A DNA stretch of 64,000 nt from Pseudomonas putida (GCF_002741075.1 NZ_CP016634.1:574501-638500), one strand, 5' to 3'. Numbered from the stretch's first letter, positions 47,303 through 56,364 are shown. The notes: generated from the sequence alone by a model not told the origin. Numbers and translations: made by a program.

Positions 47303-49960
47303 ATGCGTACCGAACAACCGCAAGTGATCTACCTCAAGGATTACCAGGCGCCCGAGTACCTGATCGACGAGACGCACCTGACGTTCGAGTTGTTCGAGGA
47401 TCACAGCCTGGTCCATGCGCAGTTGGTCATGCGCCGCAACCCGGCCCGGGGCGCCGGCCTGCCGCCGCTGGTGCTCGATGGCCAGCAGCTGGAACTGCTG
47501 AGCGTGCAGTTGGATGACCAGGCGCTGGCCGCCGACGACTACCAGCTCGACGACGACAGCCTGACCGTGCAGCCCAAGGCCGAGCGGTTCACCCTCGACA
47601 CCAGCGTGAAGATCCATCCCGAGAGCAACACCGCGCTCGAAGGCCTGTACAAGTCCGGCAAGATGTTCTGCACCCAGTGCGAGGCCGAGGGGTTTCGCAA
47701 GATCACCTACTACCTAGACCGCCCGGATGTGATGAGCACCTTCACCACCACGGTGATCGCCGAACAGCATCGCTACCCGGTGCTGCTGAGCAACGGCAAC
47801 CCGATCGGCAGCGGTCCAGCCGAAGACGGCCGTCACTGGGCGACCTGGGAAGACCCGTTCATGAAGCCGGCCTACCTGTTCGCCCTGGTTGCCGGTGACC
47901 TTTGGTGTGTCGAGGACACCTTCACCCGCCAGTCTGGCCGTGATGTGACCCTGCGGATCTACGTGGAGCCGGAGAACATCGACAAGTGCGACCACGCCAT
48001 GGTCAGCCTGAAGAAGTCCATGCGCTGGGATGAGGAAGTCTACGGCCGAGAGTACGACCTGGACATCTTCATGATCGTCGCGGTCAACGACTTCAACATG
48101 GGCGCCATGGAAAACAAGGGCCTGAACATCTTCAACTCCAGCTGTGTGCTGGCGCGTGCCGAAACGGCCACCGACGCCGCTCATCAGCGCGTCGAAGGCG
48201 TGGTGGCCCACGAATACTTCCACAATTGGTCGGGCAACCGCGTCACCTGCCGCGACTGGTTCCAGCTGTCGCTCAAGGAAGGCTTCACCGTATTCCGCGA
48301 CGCCGAGTTCAGTGCCGACATGAACTCGCGCACCGTCAAGCGCATCGAGGACGTGGCCTACCTGCGCACGCACCAGTTCGCCGAGGATGCCGGCCCCATG
48401 GCCCATCCGGTGCGCCCGGACAGCTTCATCGAGATCTCCAACTTCTACACCCTGACCGTGTACGAGAAGGGCGCCGAAGTCGTGCGCATGGTCCGCACCC
48501 TGCTGGGCAGCGAAGGTTTCCGCAAGGGCAGCGACCTGTATTTCGAGCGCCATGATGGCCAGGCCGTGACCTGCGACGACTTCATCAAGGCCATGGAAGA
48601 CGCCAACGGCGTGGACCTCACCCAGTTCAAGCGTTGGTACAGCCAGGCCGGCACGCCGCGCCTGGAGGTCAGCGAAGCCTATGACGCCGCCGCGCAGACC
48701 TACAGCCTGACCTTCCGCCAGAGCTGCCCGCAGACCCCGGACAAAGCCCAGAAGCAACCGTTCGTGATCCCGGTGGAGCTGGGCCTGCTGGACGCCCAGG
48801 GCAACGACCTGCCGCTGCGCCTGGCCGGCGAAGCCGCGCCGCAGGGCACCAGCCGTGTGCTGTCGGTGACCGAGGCCGAGCAGACCTTCACCTTCGAAGG
48901 CATCGCCGCCAAGCCGCTGCCGTCGCTGCTGCGTGGCTTCAGCGCACCGGTCAAGCTGAGCTTCCCGTACGATGGCGACCAGTTGATGTTCCTCATGCAG
49001 CACGACAGCGACGGCTTCAACCGCTGGGAAGCGGGTCAGCAGCTGTCGGTACAGGTGTTGCAGGAGCTGATCGGCCAGCACCAGCGTGGCGAGGCACTCA
49101 AGCTCGATCAGCGGCTGATCACGGCCCTGGACACAGTGCTGGGCAACGCGTCGCTCGATGCGGCCATGGTCGCCGAGATGCTGTCGCTGCCAGGTGAGGC
49201 CTACCTCACCGAGATCAGCCAGGTGGCCGACGTCGACGCCATCCATGCTGCCCGCGAGTTCGCCCGCAAACAGATCGCCGAACAGCTGTTCGACGCGCTG
49301 TGGGCGCGTTACCAGGCCAACCGCGAAGTTTCCGGCAAGACCGCCTACGTCGCCGAGGCCGAGCACTTCGCCCGTCGCAGCCTGCAGAACATCGCGCTGT
49401 CCTACCTGATGCTCACTGGCAAGCCGCAAGTGCTGGAGGCGACCCTGGAGCAGTTCGAGCAGTGCGACAACATGACCGAGCGTCTCACCGCCCTGGCCGT
49501 GTTGGTCAACTCGCCGTTCGAGGCCGAGCGCGCCAAGGCCCTGGACGCCTTCGCCGAGCACTTCAAGGACAACCCGTTGGTCATGGACCAGTGGTTCAGC
49601 GTGCAAGCCGCCAGCACCCTGCCGGGCGGCCTGGCGCGGGTCAAGGCGCTCATGCAACACCCGGCGTTCACCCTGAAGAACCCCAACAAGGTGCGTGCAC
49701 TGGTCGGCGCCTTTGCCGGGCAGAACCTGGTGAACTTCCATGCTGCCGACGGTTCCGGCTATCGCTTCCTGGCGGACCTGGTAATCGAACTCAACGCCCT
49801 CAACCCACAGATCGCTTCGCGCCAGTTGGCGCCGCTGACCCGCTGGCGCAAGTACGACGATGCGCGCCAGGCACTGATGCGTGGCGAGCTGCAGCGCATC
49901 CTGGCTTCCGGGGCGCTGTCCAGCGATGTGTATGAAGTGGTGAGCAAGAGCCTGGCCTGA
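47303..49960 (+). CDS. pepN: Aminopeptidase N
   Basis: An M1-family zinc aminopeptidase that degrades peptides in the cytosol. It has 885 residues with the exopeptidase motif GAMENKGLN, the zinc site HEYFHNW (from His303) and a distal Glu in KEGFTVFRD. The C-terminal helical domain is complete. The start is ATG 47303, 13 bp after the DUF2797 gene. Last gene of the nadK run; a strong terminator follows. Confidence 0.97.
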   Translation: MRTEQPQVIYLKDYQAPEYLIDETHLTFELFEDHSLVHAQLVMRRNPARGAGLPPLVLDGQQLELLSVQLDDQALAADDYQLDDDSLTVQPKAERFTLDTSVKIHPESNTALEGLYKSGKMFCTQCEAEGFRKITYYLDRPDVMSTFTTTVIAEQHRYPVLLSNGNPIGSGPAEDGRHWATWEDPFMKPAYLFALVAGDLWCVEDTFTRQSGRDVTLRIYVEPENIDKCDHAMVSLKKSMRWDEEVYGREYDLDIFMIVAVNDFNMGAMENKGLNIFNSSCVLARAETATDAAHQRVEGVVAHEYFHNWSGNRVTCRDWFQLSLKEGFTVFRDAEFSADMNSRTVKRIEDVAYLRTHQFAEDAGPMAHPVRPDSFIEISNFYTLTVYEKGAEVVRMVRTLLGSEGFRKGSDLYFERHDGQAVTCDDFIKAMEDANGVDLTQFKRWYSQAGTPRLEVSEAYDAAAQTYSLTFRQSCPQTPDKAQKQPFVIPVELGLLDAQGNDLPLRLAGEAAPQGTSRVLSVTEAEQTFTFEGIAAKPLPSLLRGFSAPVKLSFPYDGDQLMFLMQHDSDGFNRWEAGQQLSVQVLQELIGQHQRGEALKLDQRLITALDTVLGNASLDAAMVAEMLSLPGEAYLTEISQVADVDAIHAAREFARKQIAEQLFDALWARYQANREVSGKTAYVAEAEHFARRSLQNIALSYLMLTGKPQVLEATLEQFEQCDNMTERLTALAVLVNSPFEAERAKALDAFAEHFKDNPLVMDQWFSVQAASTLPGGLARVKALMQHPAFTLKNPNKVRALVGAFAGQNLVNFHAADGSGYRFLADLVIELNALNPQIASRQLAPLTRWRKYDDARQALMRGELQRILASGALSSDVYEVVSKSLA

Positions 49961-49964
49961 GCCG

Positions 49965-50007
49965 AGGCGGTTCACAGCCCCTGACGGGGCAACCGCCTTG
50001 TTTTTTG
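49965..50007 (+). terminator. Intrinsic terminator after pepN
   Basis: GGCGGTT (49966-49972) and AACCGCC (49991-49997) enclose an inner GCCCC/GGGGC hairpin and are followed by TTGTTTTTTG. Clear intrinsic terminator five bases past the stop. Confidence 0.88.
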
Positions 50008-50029
50008 TGTTGCCTGCAATGGCCAATTT

Positions 50030-50072
50030 GCGGGTAAATCGGAGCGCCGAACCACCGCTGCGATTTGCCCGC
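50030..50072. repeat. REP-like inverted repeat downstream of pepN
   Basis: GCGGGTAAATCG (50030-50041) and CGATTTGCCCGC (50061-50072) pair over 12 bp with one G:T. The rest of the 316-bp gap to the next gene holds a small CAAGGGC/GCCCTTG hairpin (50096-50112) and no gene I can support. Confidence 0.6.
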
Positions 50073-50276
50073 GAAGACAGCACCGCGTCCCCTGGCAAGG
50101 GCCTCGCCCTTGTCCGTCATGTTCTAGTGCTTAACAAAACATAACGTCCCGCTCGTTGTTTTCCCGCCGACATCCCCGATAGGATGGCCCCAAAGCTATT
50201 GCGGTGCTCTGGAACAGGCTTTTCGCAGCACCCGCCAATGGCCTTACCCACTACAAGAACACAAAAGGGGGCGGTC

Positions 50277-51305
50277 ATGAGAGACCGGACAAGCGTGCGT
50301 GCGCGGCGTGGTGCATGGCCACTGGCGGCCAGTATGTGGCTGGCGCTGGCCATGGCGACAGGAGCAGGTAGCGCGCAGGCTGCCGCTGCCGAGGAATACT
50401 CGGTGGAATCGGCCAGGGCCAGCCAGAGCCTGCTGATCGATGCCGTCACGCTCGGTAACCGGCTGGTGGTGGTCGGCGACCGTGGCCATATCCTGTTCTC
50501 CGACGACCAGGGCAAGACCTGGACCCAGGCCCGGGTGCCCACTCGGCAACTGCTCACGGCCGTGTTCTTCCTCGACAACAAACGCGGCTGGGCCGTCGGC
50601 CATGATGCCCAGGTACTGACCACCAACGATGGCGGCGCCACCTGGAGCAAGCAGTTCGAGGACCTTTCGCGCGAAGCGCCACTGCTCGATGTGACCTTCC
50701 TCGACGCCCAGCACGGTTTTGCCGTGGGTGCCTATGGCGCCCTGATCGAGACCACCGATGGCGGCCAGCACTGGCAGGACATCGCTGAGCGCCTGGACAA
50801 CCCCGATCAGTTGCACCTCAACGCCATTGCCTCGATCAAGGGCGCTGGCCTGTTCATCGTCGGCGAGCAGGGCAGCATGTTCCGCTCCAGCGACAACGGC
50901 CAGAGCTGGTCGCGCGTCGAAGGCCCCTACGAGGGGTCGTTGTTCGGCGTGATCGGTACCGCCCAGCCCCGCACACTGCTCGCCTATGGCCTGCGCGGCA
51001 ACCTGTTCCGCTCCACCGATTTCGGTGAGTCCTGGCAGCCGATCGCGCTCAAGGCCGCCCGCGGCTCGCTGGAGTTCGGCCTGGCAAGCGCCACCCTGCT
51101 CGACGATGGCAGCCTGGTCCTGGTAGGCAACGGCGGCACGGTGCTGCGCAGCCACGATGACGGCCAGAGCTTCACGGTCTACAACCGCGCCGACCGTCTG
51201 GCGCTGTCAGCCGCCACGGGGCTTGCCAACGGCGGCCTGCTGCTGGTGGGCCAAGGTGGTGTGCACCTGGCCACCGCCAAAGGCGCAGAGGAGGAACAGC
51301 GATGA
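50277..51305 (+). CDS. Exported Ycf48/BNR-repeat beta-propeller protein
   Basis: 342 residues from ATG 50277 (AAAGGGGG as SD). A long basic signal peptide ends near GAGSAQAAAAEE, so the protein is periplasmic or exported. The body is built of repeated blades with the sialidase/BNR-like S/T-x-D-x-G-x-x-W motif: SDDQGKTW, TNDGGATW, TTDGGQHW, SSDNGQSW, STDFGESW. Similarity is to photosystem assembly factor Ycf48/HCF136, but this organism is not photosynthetic. It overlaps the downstream MMPL permease gene (ATGA) and is probably its periplasmic partner. Function unknown. Confidence 0.85.
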   Translation: MRDRTSVRARRGAWPLAASMWLALAMATGAGSAQAAAAEEYSVESARASQSLLIDAVTLGNRLVVVGDRGHILFSDDQGKTWTQARVPTRQLLTAVFFLDNKRGWAVGHDAQVLTTNDGGATWSKQFEDLSREAPLLDVTFLDAQHGFAVGAYGALIETTDGGQHWQDIAERLDNPDQLHLNAIASIKGAGLFIVGEQGSMFRSSDNGQSWSRVEGPYEGSLFGVIGTAQPRTLLAYGLRGNLFRSTDFGESWQPIALKAARGSLEFGLASATLLDDGSLVLVGNGGTVLRSHDDGQSFTVYNRADRLALSAATGLANGGLLLVGQGGVHLATAKGAEEEQR

Positions 51306-53704
51306 CCCGTCGGGAGAATTTCGACATGCACCAGCAGCATCATCAGGACAAAGCGACCCTGCTCGAACGGCTGATCTTCAACAACCGGCCGGTGGTCATC
51401 GCCCTGTGCCTGCTGGTGAGCATTTTCCTGTTCTGGCAGGCCACGCAGATCCGCCCGTCCACCAGTTTCGAAAAGATGATCCCGCTGCAGCACCCGTTCA
51501 TCGAACAGATGCTCGAACACCGCAATGACCTGGCCAACCTCGGCAATACCGTGCGCATCTCGGTGGAGGCGGTCAACGGCGATATCTTCGACAAGGCCTA
51601 CATGGAGACCCTGCGCCAGATCCACGACGAGGTCTTCTACATTCCTGGCGTCGACCGGGCCGGGCTCAAGTCGCTGTGGAGCCCGAGCGTGCGCTGGACC
51701 GAAGTGACCGAGGATGGCTTCGCCGGCGGCGAGGTGATCCCCAACACCTACAACGGCTCGGCCGAAAGCCTCGATGAGCTGCGCGACAACGTGCTCAAGT
51801 CCGGCCAGGTCGGGCGTTTGGTGGCCAACAACTTCAAGTCCAGCATCGTCGACGTGCCCTTGATGGAGAGCTACCCAGACCCGCAGGACCAGAGCAAGCA
51901 GGTCAAGCTGGACTACCAGCAGTTCTCCCATCAACTGGAAGAGAAGATCCGCGACAAGTTCCAGGCCCAGAACCCCAATGTGAAGGTGCACATCGTCGGC
52001 TTCGCCAAGAAGGTCGGTGACCTGATCGATGGCTTGGTGATGGTGGTGATGTTCTTCGGTGTGGCCCTGGCCATCACCTGGGCGCTGTTGTACTGGTTCA
52101 CCTGGTGCATCCGCAGCACCATCGCCGTGCTCATCACCACCTTGGTGGCGGTGGTCTGGCAGTTGGGGTTGATGCACGCGGTCGGTTTCGGGCTGGATCC
52201 GTATTCGATGCTGGTGCCGTTCTTGATCTTCGCCATCGGCATCTCCCACGGGGTGCAGAAAATCAACGGTATCGCGTTGCAGTCGAGCGGTGCCGACAAT
52301 GCCCTGACCGCCGCACGGCGCACCTTCCGACAACTGTTCCTGCCGGGCATGATCGCCATCCTGGCCGACGCGGTGGGCTTCATCACTTTGCTGGTGATCG
52401 ACATCGGGGTGATCCGCGAGCTTGCCATTGGTGCGTCGATCGGCGTGGCGGTGATCGTCTTCACCAACCTGATCCTGTTGCCGGTAGCGATTTCCTACGT
52501 GGGTATCAGCCAGAAAGCCATCGCCCGCAGCAAGAAGGACGCAACCCGCGAACACCCGTTCTGGCGCCTGCTGGCCAACTTCGCCAGCCCCAAGGTGGCG
52601 CCAGTGTCCATCGCCCTGGCCCTGGCGGCCTTTGCCGGTGGCCTGTGGTACAGCCAGAACCTGAAGATCGGCGACCTCGATCAGGGTGCGCCGGAACTGC
52701 GTCCTGACTCACGCTACAACCAGGACAACAACTTCATCATCAGCAACTACTCCACCAGTTCCGACGTCTTGGTGATCATGGTCAAGACGCCGGCCGAGAG
52801 CTGCTCGATCCATTCGACCATGGCGCCGATCGACGAGCTGATGTGGACCATGGAAAACACGCCCGGCGTGCAGTCGGCGATTTCCCTGGTGACTGTGTCC
52901 AAGCAGGTGATCAAGGGCATGAACGAGGGCAGCCTGAAGTGGGAGACCCTGTCGCGCAACCCGGACGTGCTCAACAACTCCATCGCCCGCGCCGATGGCC
53001 TGTACAACACCGACTGCTCCCTTGCGCCGGTGCTGGTATTCCTCAACGACCACAAGGCCGAGACGCTGGAGCGGGTCACCGCGGCGGCCCAGGCGTTTGC
53101 CGACAGCCATGACAAAGAGGGTCTGCAGTTCCTCCTGGCGGCCGGCAACGCGGGCATCGAGGCGGCCACCAACGAGGTGATCAAGTCGGCCGAACTGACC
53201 ATCCTGGTGCTGGTGTACTTGTGTGTGGCGGTGATGTGCCTGATCACCTTCCGCTCGTTCGCCGCGACCCTGTGCATCGTCCTGCCGCTGGTGCTCACCT
53301 CGGTGCTGGGCAACGCCCTGATGGCCTTCATGGGCATCGGCGTGAAGGTCGCCACCCTGCCGGTGGTGGCCCTGGGCGTGGGGATCGGCGTGGACTACGG
53401 CATCTATATCTACAGCCGGTTGGAGAGCTTCTTGCGGGCGGGGCTGCCGCTGCAGGAGGCTTATTACGAAACCCTGCGCTCCACCGGCAAGGCGGTGCTG
53501 TTCACTGGCCTGTGCCTGGCCATCGGGGTGTGCACCTGGATCTTCTCGGCGATCAAGTTCCAGGCCGACATGGGCCTGATGCTGACCTTCATGCTGCTGT
53601 GGAACATGTTCGGTGCGCTGTGGCTGCTGCCGGCGTTGGCGCGGTTCCTGATTCGTCCGCAGAAGCTGGCGGGCAAGGCGGGCGGGTCGATCTTCGCGCA
53701 TTGA
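51302..53704 (+). CDS. MMPL/RND-superfamily transporter permease
   Basis: An 800-residue inner membrane protein with two repeats of one plus five helices and two large periplasmic loops. It starts MTRRENFDMHQQ with a helix VVIALCLLVSIFLFWQA. The second-half signature VALGVGIGVDYGIYIYS carries the acidic residue expected in RND helix 4/10, and the first half has FLIFAIGISHGVQKINGI. Likely exports or moves a hydrophobic compound by proton motive force. No adaptor or outer membrane component is adjacent. It is translationally coupled to the Ycf48-like gene upstream. Confidence 0.9.
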   Translation: MTRRENFDMHQQHHQDKATLLERLIFNNRPVVIALCLLVSIFLFWQATQIRPSTSFEKMIPLQHPFIEQMLEHRNDLANLGNTVRISVEAVNGDIFDKAYMETLRQIHDEVFYIPGVDRAGLKSLWSPSVRWTEVTEDGFAGGEVIPNTYNGSAESLDELRDNVLKSGQVGRLVANNFKSSIVDVPLMESYPDPQDQSKQVKLDYQQFSHQLEEKIRDKFQAQNPNVKVHIVGFAKKVGDLIDGLVMVVMFFGVALAITWALLYWFTWCIRSTIAVLITTLVAVVWQLGLMHAVGFGLDPYSMLVPFLIFAIGISHGVQKINGIALQSSGADNALTAARRTFRQLFLPGMIAILADAVGFITLLVIDIGVIRELAIGASIGVAVIVFTNLILLPVAISYVGISQKAIARSKKDATREHPFWRLLANFASPKVAPVSIALALAAFAGGLWYSQNLKIGDLDQGAPELRPDSRYNQDNNFIISNYSTSSDVLVIMVKTPAESCSIHSTMAPIDELMWTMENTPGVQSAISLVTVSKQVIKGMNEGSLKWETLSRNPDVLNNSIARADGLYNTDCSLAPVLVFLNDHKAETLERVTAAAQAFADSHDKEGLQFLLAAGNAGIEAATNEVIKSAELTILVLVYLCVAVMCLITFRSFAATLCIVLPLVLTSVLGNALMAFMGIGVKVATLPVVALGVGIGVDYGIYIYSRLESFLRAGLPLQEAYYETLRSTGKAVLFTGLCLAIGVCTWIFSAIKFQADMGLMLTFMLLWNMFGALWLLPALARFLIRPQKLAGKAGGSIFAH

Positions 53705-53712
53705 TCCTGAGG

Positions 53713-53729
53713 GGGCCGCTTTGCGGCCC
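53713..53729 (+). terminator. Hairpin after the MMPL gene
   Basis: GGGCCGC and GCGGCCC pair around TTT, nine bases after the stop codon. It lacks a T-tail, so terminator function is tentative; REP-like remnants (TTCCCACAGG) follow. Confidence 0.45.
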
Positions 53730-53773
53730 TTCGCAGGCTTCGCTCGTTCCCACAGGTGCCGCGTCGCCGAGGC

Positions 53774-53779
53774 TATAAT
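53774..53779 (+). promoter_or_regulatory. Consensus -10 hexamer upstream of small gene at 53808
   Basis: TATAAT at 53774-53779 lies 29 bp before the ATG at 53808. No convincing -35 is visible 16-18 bp upstream, so this is a weak promoter call. Confidence 0.35.
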
Positions 53780-53807
53780 GCCTGTCCATTTCTTTGCGGA
53801 CCTTCCC

Positions 53808-54095
53808 ATGACCACCCTTGCCAATGCCCTCGAATCTTGCGACATGCTGCTGATCGACGGGCTGCATGCCTTCGATTTCACCTTCGACGCCGATGGCCTT
53901 TCGGTCGAATGCATGGATGGCCGTCAACTGCGCCGCTGGCGCTTCACGCCCGAGCAGGTTGCCGCCGCGGTTGCCGAGGGCGATCAGTGGCAGCTCAACG
54001 ATGCCGAAGGCGAGCATCGGCTAGTCTGTATGGATGCCTTGCGCGCCTCGGAAGATGACGAAGATGAAGACTTGGAAGAGCCTGCTGATCGCTAG
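53808..54095 (+). CDS. Small conserved Pseudomonas protein (DUF5629-like)
   Basis: 95 residues from ATG 53808 (MTTLANALESCDMLLIDGLH); an ATG at 53778 would add ten residues. Acidic, with GLSVECMDGRQLRRWRFT and a very acidic tail (EDDEDEDLEEP). It looks like a small soluble protein; I place it near DUF5629 only tentatively. Function unknown. Its 3' end overlaps the start of the lactonase gene by 32-41 bp in another frame. Confidence 0.7.
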   Translation: MTTLANALESCDMLLIDGLHAFDFTFDADGLSVECMDGRQLRRWRFTPEQVAAAVAEGDQWQLNDAEGEHRLVCMDALRASEDDEDEDLEEPADR

Positions 54096-55191
54096 TCTCA
54101 TGGGTCTGACGTTCACCGCCCAGGCGGGCGTGCTGTTGGTCGGCAGCTACACCGACGGCACCAGTCAGGGCATCTACCGCTACCGCTTCGATACCCGCAG
54201 CGGCCAGATCGACGCCAAGCCCCGGCAGGTGGTCAAGAGCGTGAGCCCGTCATGGCTGGTGCTCTCGGCTGACCAGCGGCTGTTGTTCGCGGTCAACGAA
54301 ACGCCCCAGGGCCACGTGAGCAGTTTTTCGTTGGGCACCCAGGGCGAGATCAAGCCCCTCAACCAGGTGGCCAGCCGTGGCGACGAGCCGACTCACGCCA
54401 GCCTCAGCCATGACCAGCGCTACCTGTTCATCGCCAACTACGCCGTTGCGCCGGTGCCGGGCGGTAGCCTGGTGGTGATCCCGGTGGCACGGGACGGCAA
54501 GCTCAAGGACGTGGTCCAGCAACTGCGTCATACCCCAAGCAAGGTCAACCCCGAGCGCCAGGCCGGTGCCCACGTGCACTCGGTGGTGCTTTCGCCTGAC
54601 GGGCGCCACCTGTATGCCAGCGACCTGGGCGCCGACAAGGTGTTCATCTATCGCTATGACGGCGCCAGCCCTGAGCACCCGTTGAGCCCGGCGATTCCCG
54701 CCTCGGTGACGTTGCCTGCCGGCAGTGGCCCACGTCATCTGTTGTTCGACGCCAAGGGCCGGCACGCCTACCTGACCCTGGAAATGAGCGGCGAGGTAGT
54801 GAAGTTCGACGTGCAGGACGGCAATCTGGTCGAACGCCAGCGCCTGCCCCTGACCGAACAGCAGGACGCTGCGGCGAAAGCCTCTGGCGGACTGCATCTG
54901 TCGGCCGACGGGCGTTTCCTGTATGTCAGCAATCGCGGCACTGCCAATGAGATCGTGGTATATGCGGTGGGCAAGGATGACGGCCAGCTGACCTTGTTGC
55001 AGCGCCGGTCGGTGGAGGGGGATCACCCCCGGGAGTTCACCCTCGATCCGAGTGGCAACTTCTTGCTGGTGGCCAACCAGAAGAGCAATCAGATCGTGGT
55101 CATGCGCCGTGACCCACGAAGCGGCAAGCTCGGCGAGACCGTGCAGACCTTGCCGCAGGACGCGCCGTCGGACCTCAAGTTTCTCGAGTGA
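54055..55191 (+). CDS. pgl: Exported lactonase-family (YbhE/Pgl-type) beta-propeller protein
   Basis: About 378 residues from ATG 54055 (375 if ATG 54064 is used). The signal peptide SLLIASLMGLTFTAQAG is clear, so unlike cytosolic E. coli Pgl this is probably periplasmic. Seven-bladed propeller repeats are visible: SWLVLSADQRLLFAVNE, THASLSHDQRYLFIANY, HSVVLSPDGRHLYASDLG, HPREFTLDPSGNFLLVANQ. This family hydrolyses 6-phosphogluconolactone or other lactones; an exported form may act on external sugar lactones, which Pseudomonas makes in its periplasm. The start overlaps the upstream gene. Confidence 0.83.
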   Translation: MTKMKTWKSLLIASLMGLTFTAQAGVLLVGSYTDGTSQGIYRYRFDTRSGQIDAKPRQVVKSVSPSWLVLSADQRLLFAVNETPQGHVSSFSLGTQGEIKPLNQVASRGDEPTHASLSHDQRYLFIANYAVAPVPGGSLVVIPVARDGKLKDVVQQLRHTPSKVNPERQAGAHVHSVVLSPDGRHLYASDLGADKVFIYRYDGASPEHPLSPAIPASVTLPAGSGPRHLLFDAKGRHAYLTLEMSGEVVKFDVQDGNLVERQRLPLTEQQDAAAKASGGLHLSADGRFLYVSNRGTANEIVVYAVGKDDGQLTLLQRRSVEGDHPREFTLDPSGNFLLVANQKSNQIVVMRRDPRSGKLGETVQTLPQDAPSDLKFLE

Positions 55192-55314
55192 CTATCAATC
55201 GGCGTGATAATCGCTACTGGCGCAATGAATTTCTGCAGGCCTGCCTGGCGGCGTAAGTTTGATCCAAGGCCAACAACGGCCACCGTCAAACCACCGAAGT
55301 CGAGGACTGCCCGC

Positions 55315-55494
55315 ATGAACTTCAATCTCTTCCCGGTCATTGCCGCTTCTGCCATTTCCGCCTCTGTCGTCCTGCCGGCCCATGCCCAGGTAGAGGTGCG
55401 CGGCAAATCGTCCGTCACCCACAGCTATACCGAAAAGTACCTGCAGCAAAGCGCGCATTTCCACGCAGCCCTCGGCGGCAAGCACGCACATTGA
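55315..55494 (+). CDS. Small exported protein, 59 residues
   Basis: ATG 55315 follows GAGGA at good spacing. The signal peptide (NLFPVIAASAISASVVLPAHA) is likely cut before QVEVRGK, leaving about 35 residues rich in His, Ser and Ala and ending GGKHAH. No family is recognised. The C-terminal histidines could bind metal, as speculation. Confidence 0.65.
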   Translation: MNFNLFPVIAASAISASVVLPAHAQVEVRGKSSVTHSYTEKYLQQSAHFHAALGGKHAH

Positions 55495-55570
55495 TTGCAG
55501 GAAAGAGTGGTGGTAGCACAACGCCATATGTTTAAATTTGACGCTGTATTTTTGACTCCGGGGGTGGAGC

Positions 55571-55633
55571 ATGATGTGGCGTATCGCGGCGGTAGTGCTG
55601 TTGCTGTTCTCTTCGCCGATCCTGGCGATCTAA
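55571..55633 (+). CDS. 20-residue hydrophobic peptide ORF
   Basis: ATG ATG opens an ORF reading MMWRIAAVVLLLFSSPILAI, preceded by GGTGGAGC, a good SD. It would be a single membrane-spanning or signal-like peptide. It is very short and may be chance, or a leader peptide. It stands between the 59-residue exported protein and REP elements. Confidence 0.35.
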   Translation: MMWRIAAVVLLLFSSPILAI

Positions 55634-55666
55634 AAAGGCACGAACGATGGTCTGTTGTTGCACTGG

Positions 55667-55743
55667 CCTATTCGCGGGTGAACCCGCTCCCACAGGCTCT
55701 TCGGCGCTATCAAGCACTGTGGGGACGGGTTTGCTGCGAATGG
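55667..55743. repeat. Pair of inverted REP elements
   Basis: CCTATTCGCGGGTGAACCCG... (55667-55696) and its inverted, degenerate copy CTGTGGGGACGGGTTTGCTG... (55717-55743) face each other across about 20 bp. This is the BIME-like arrangement of the P. putida REP, located between convergent genes. Confidence 0.75.
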
Positions 55744-55764
55744 ACAGCATGCAGACAGAGGAAA

Positions 55765-56364
55765 TCAGCGGGCCATGATGGCCTTGAACAGGTCTGATTC
55801 CAGCCAGCCCTGCAACCAGCTGCGTACCCGCGGGTAGGGCGCCTCGGCGAACCAGTGCGGTTCGACCCCGGCGAACTGGCGCATCAAGGGCAGCAGCGCG
55901 GCATCGGCCAGACTCGGATGCTCGGCGAGCAGGTAGGGACGGCCTTCGAGCAATCCTTCCAGCTCCGCCAGCCAGGGTTCGGCCTGCTGGCGATAGTGCT
56001 CGCGCGAATGTTCAGGGTAGCGTTCGGCGTACTTGTACAGATTCACCTGAGCCTTGAATGTCTGGTCGTTGCGCGCGATCAGTTCCAGCGCCTGGGCTGA
56101 GGCCGCAGGGTCCGCCTGCAGGCGCCAATCCTGCGGATCGTTCTGCTCCAGGGCCCAACGCATGATATCCAGGCTTTCTTCGAGCACCTGGTCACCGGTA
56201 TCGAGCACCGGCACCGTGCCCTTGGGCGACAGTGCCAGCAGCTCGGCGGGCTTGTTCTTCATCGCCACTTCGCAGATATCCACCGGGCACCCGGCATAGC
56301 GCAGGGCCAGGCGCGCGCGCATGGCCCAGGGGCAACGGCGGAACGAATAGAGCCTCACCCGCAC
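55765..56364 (-). CDS. Glutathione S-transferase family protein (glutaredoxin-2-like)
   Basis: A 199-residue cytosolic protein. The thioredoxin-like N domain has CPWAMRARLAL with Cys11 (C-P-W-A in place of C-P-Y-C), a cis-Pro in KGTVPVL and ESLDIMRW; an all-alpha C domain follows. It is a monothiol relative of Grx2-type GSTs. GTG 56364 overlaps the sbcC stop by 10 bp, making it the third gene of the sbcDC operon. No SD stands out. Confidence 0.85.
   Translation of the reverse strand: MRVRLYSFRRCPWAMRARLALRYAGCPVDICEVAMKNKPAELLALSPKGTVPVLDTGDQVLEESLDIMRWALEQNDPQDWRLQADPAASAQALELIARNDQTFKAQVNLYKYAERYPEHSREHYRQQAEPWLAELEGLLEGRPYLLAEHPSLADAALLPLMRQFAGVEPHWFAEAPYPRVRSWLQGWLESDLFKAIMAR

Noticed and set aside
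47714..50098. 794-codon open frame antisense to pepN
   Set aside because: Shadow of pepN extending across its terminator and a REP element; no start signal or motif.
55495..55797. 100-codon frame downstream of the 59-residue protein
   Set aside because: Runs through REP elements and into the antisense end of the GST gene; no SD and no similarity.
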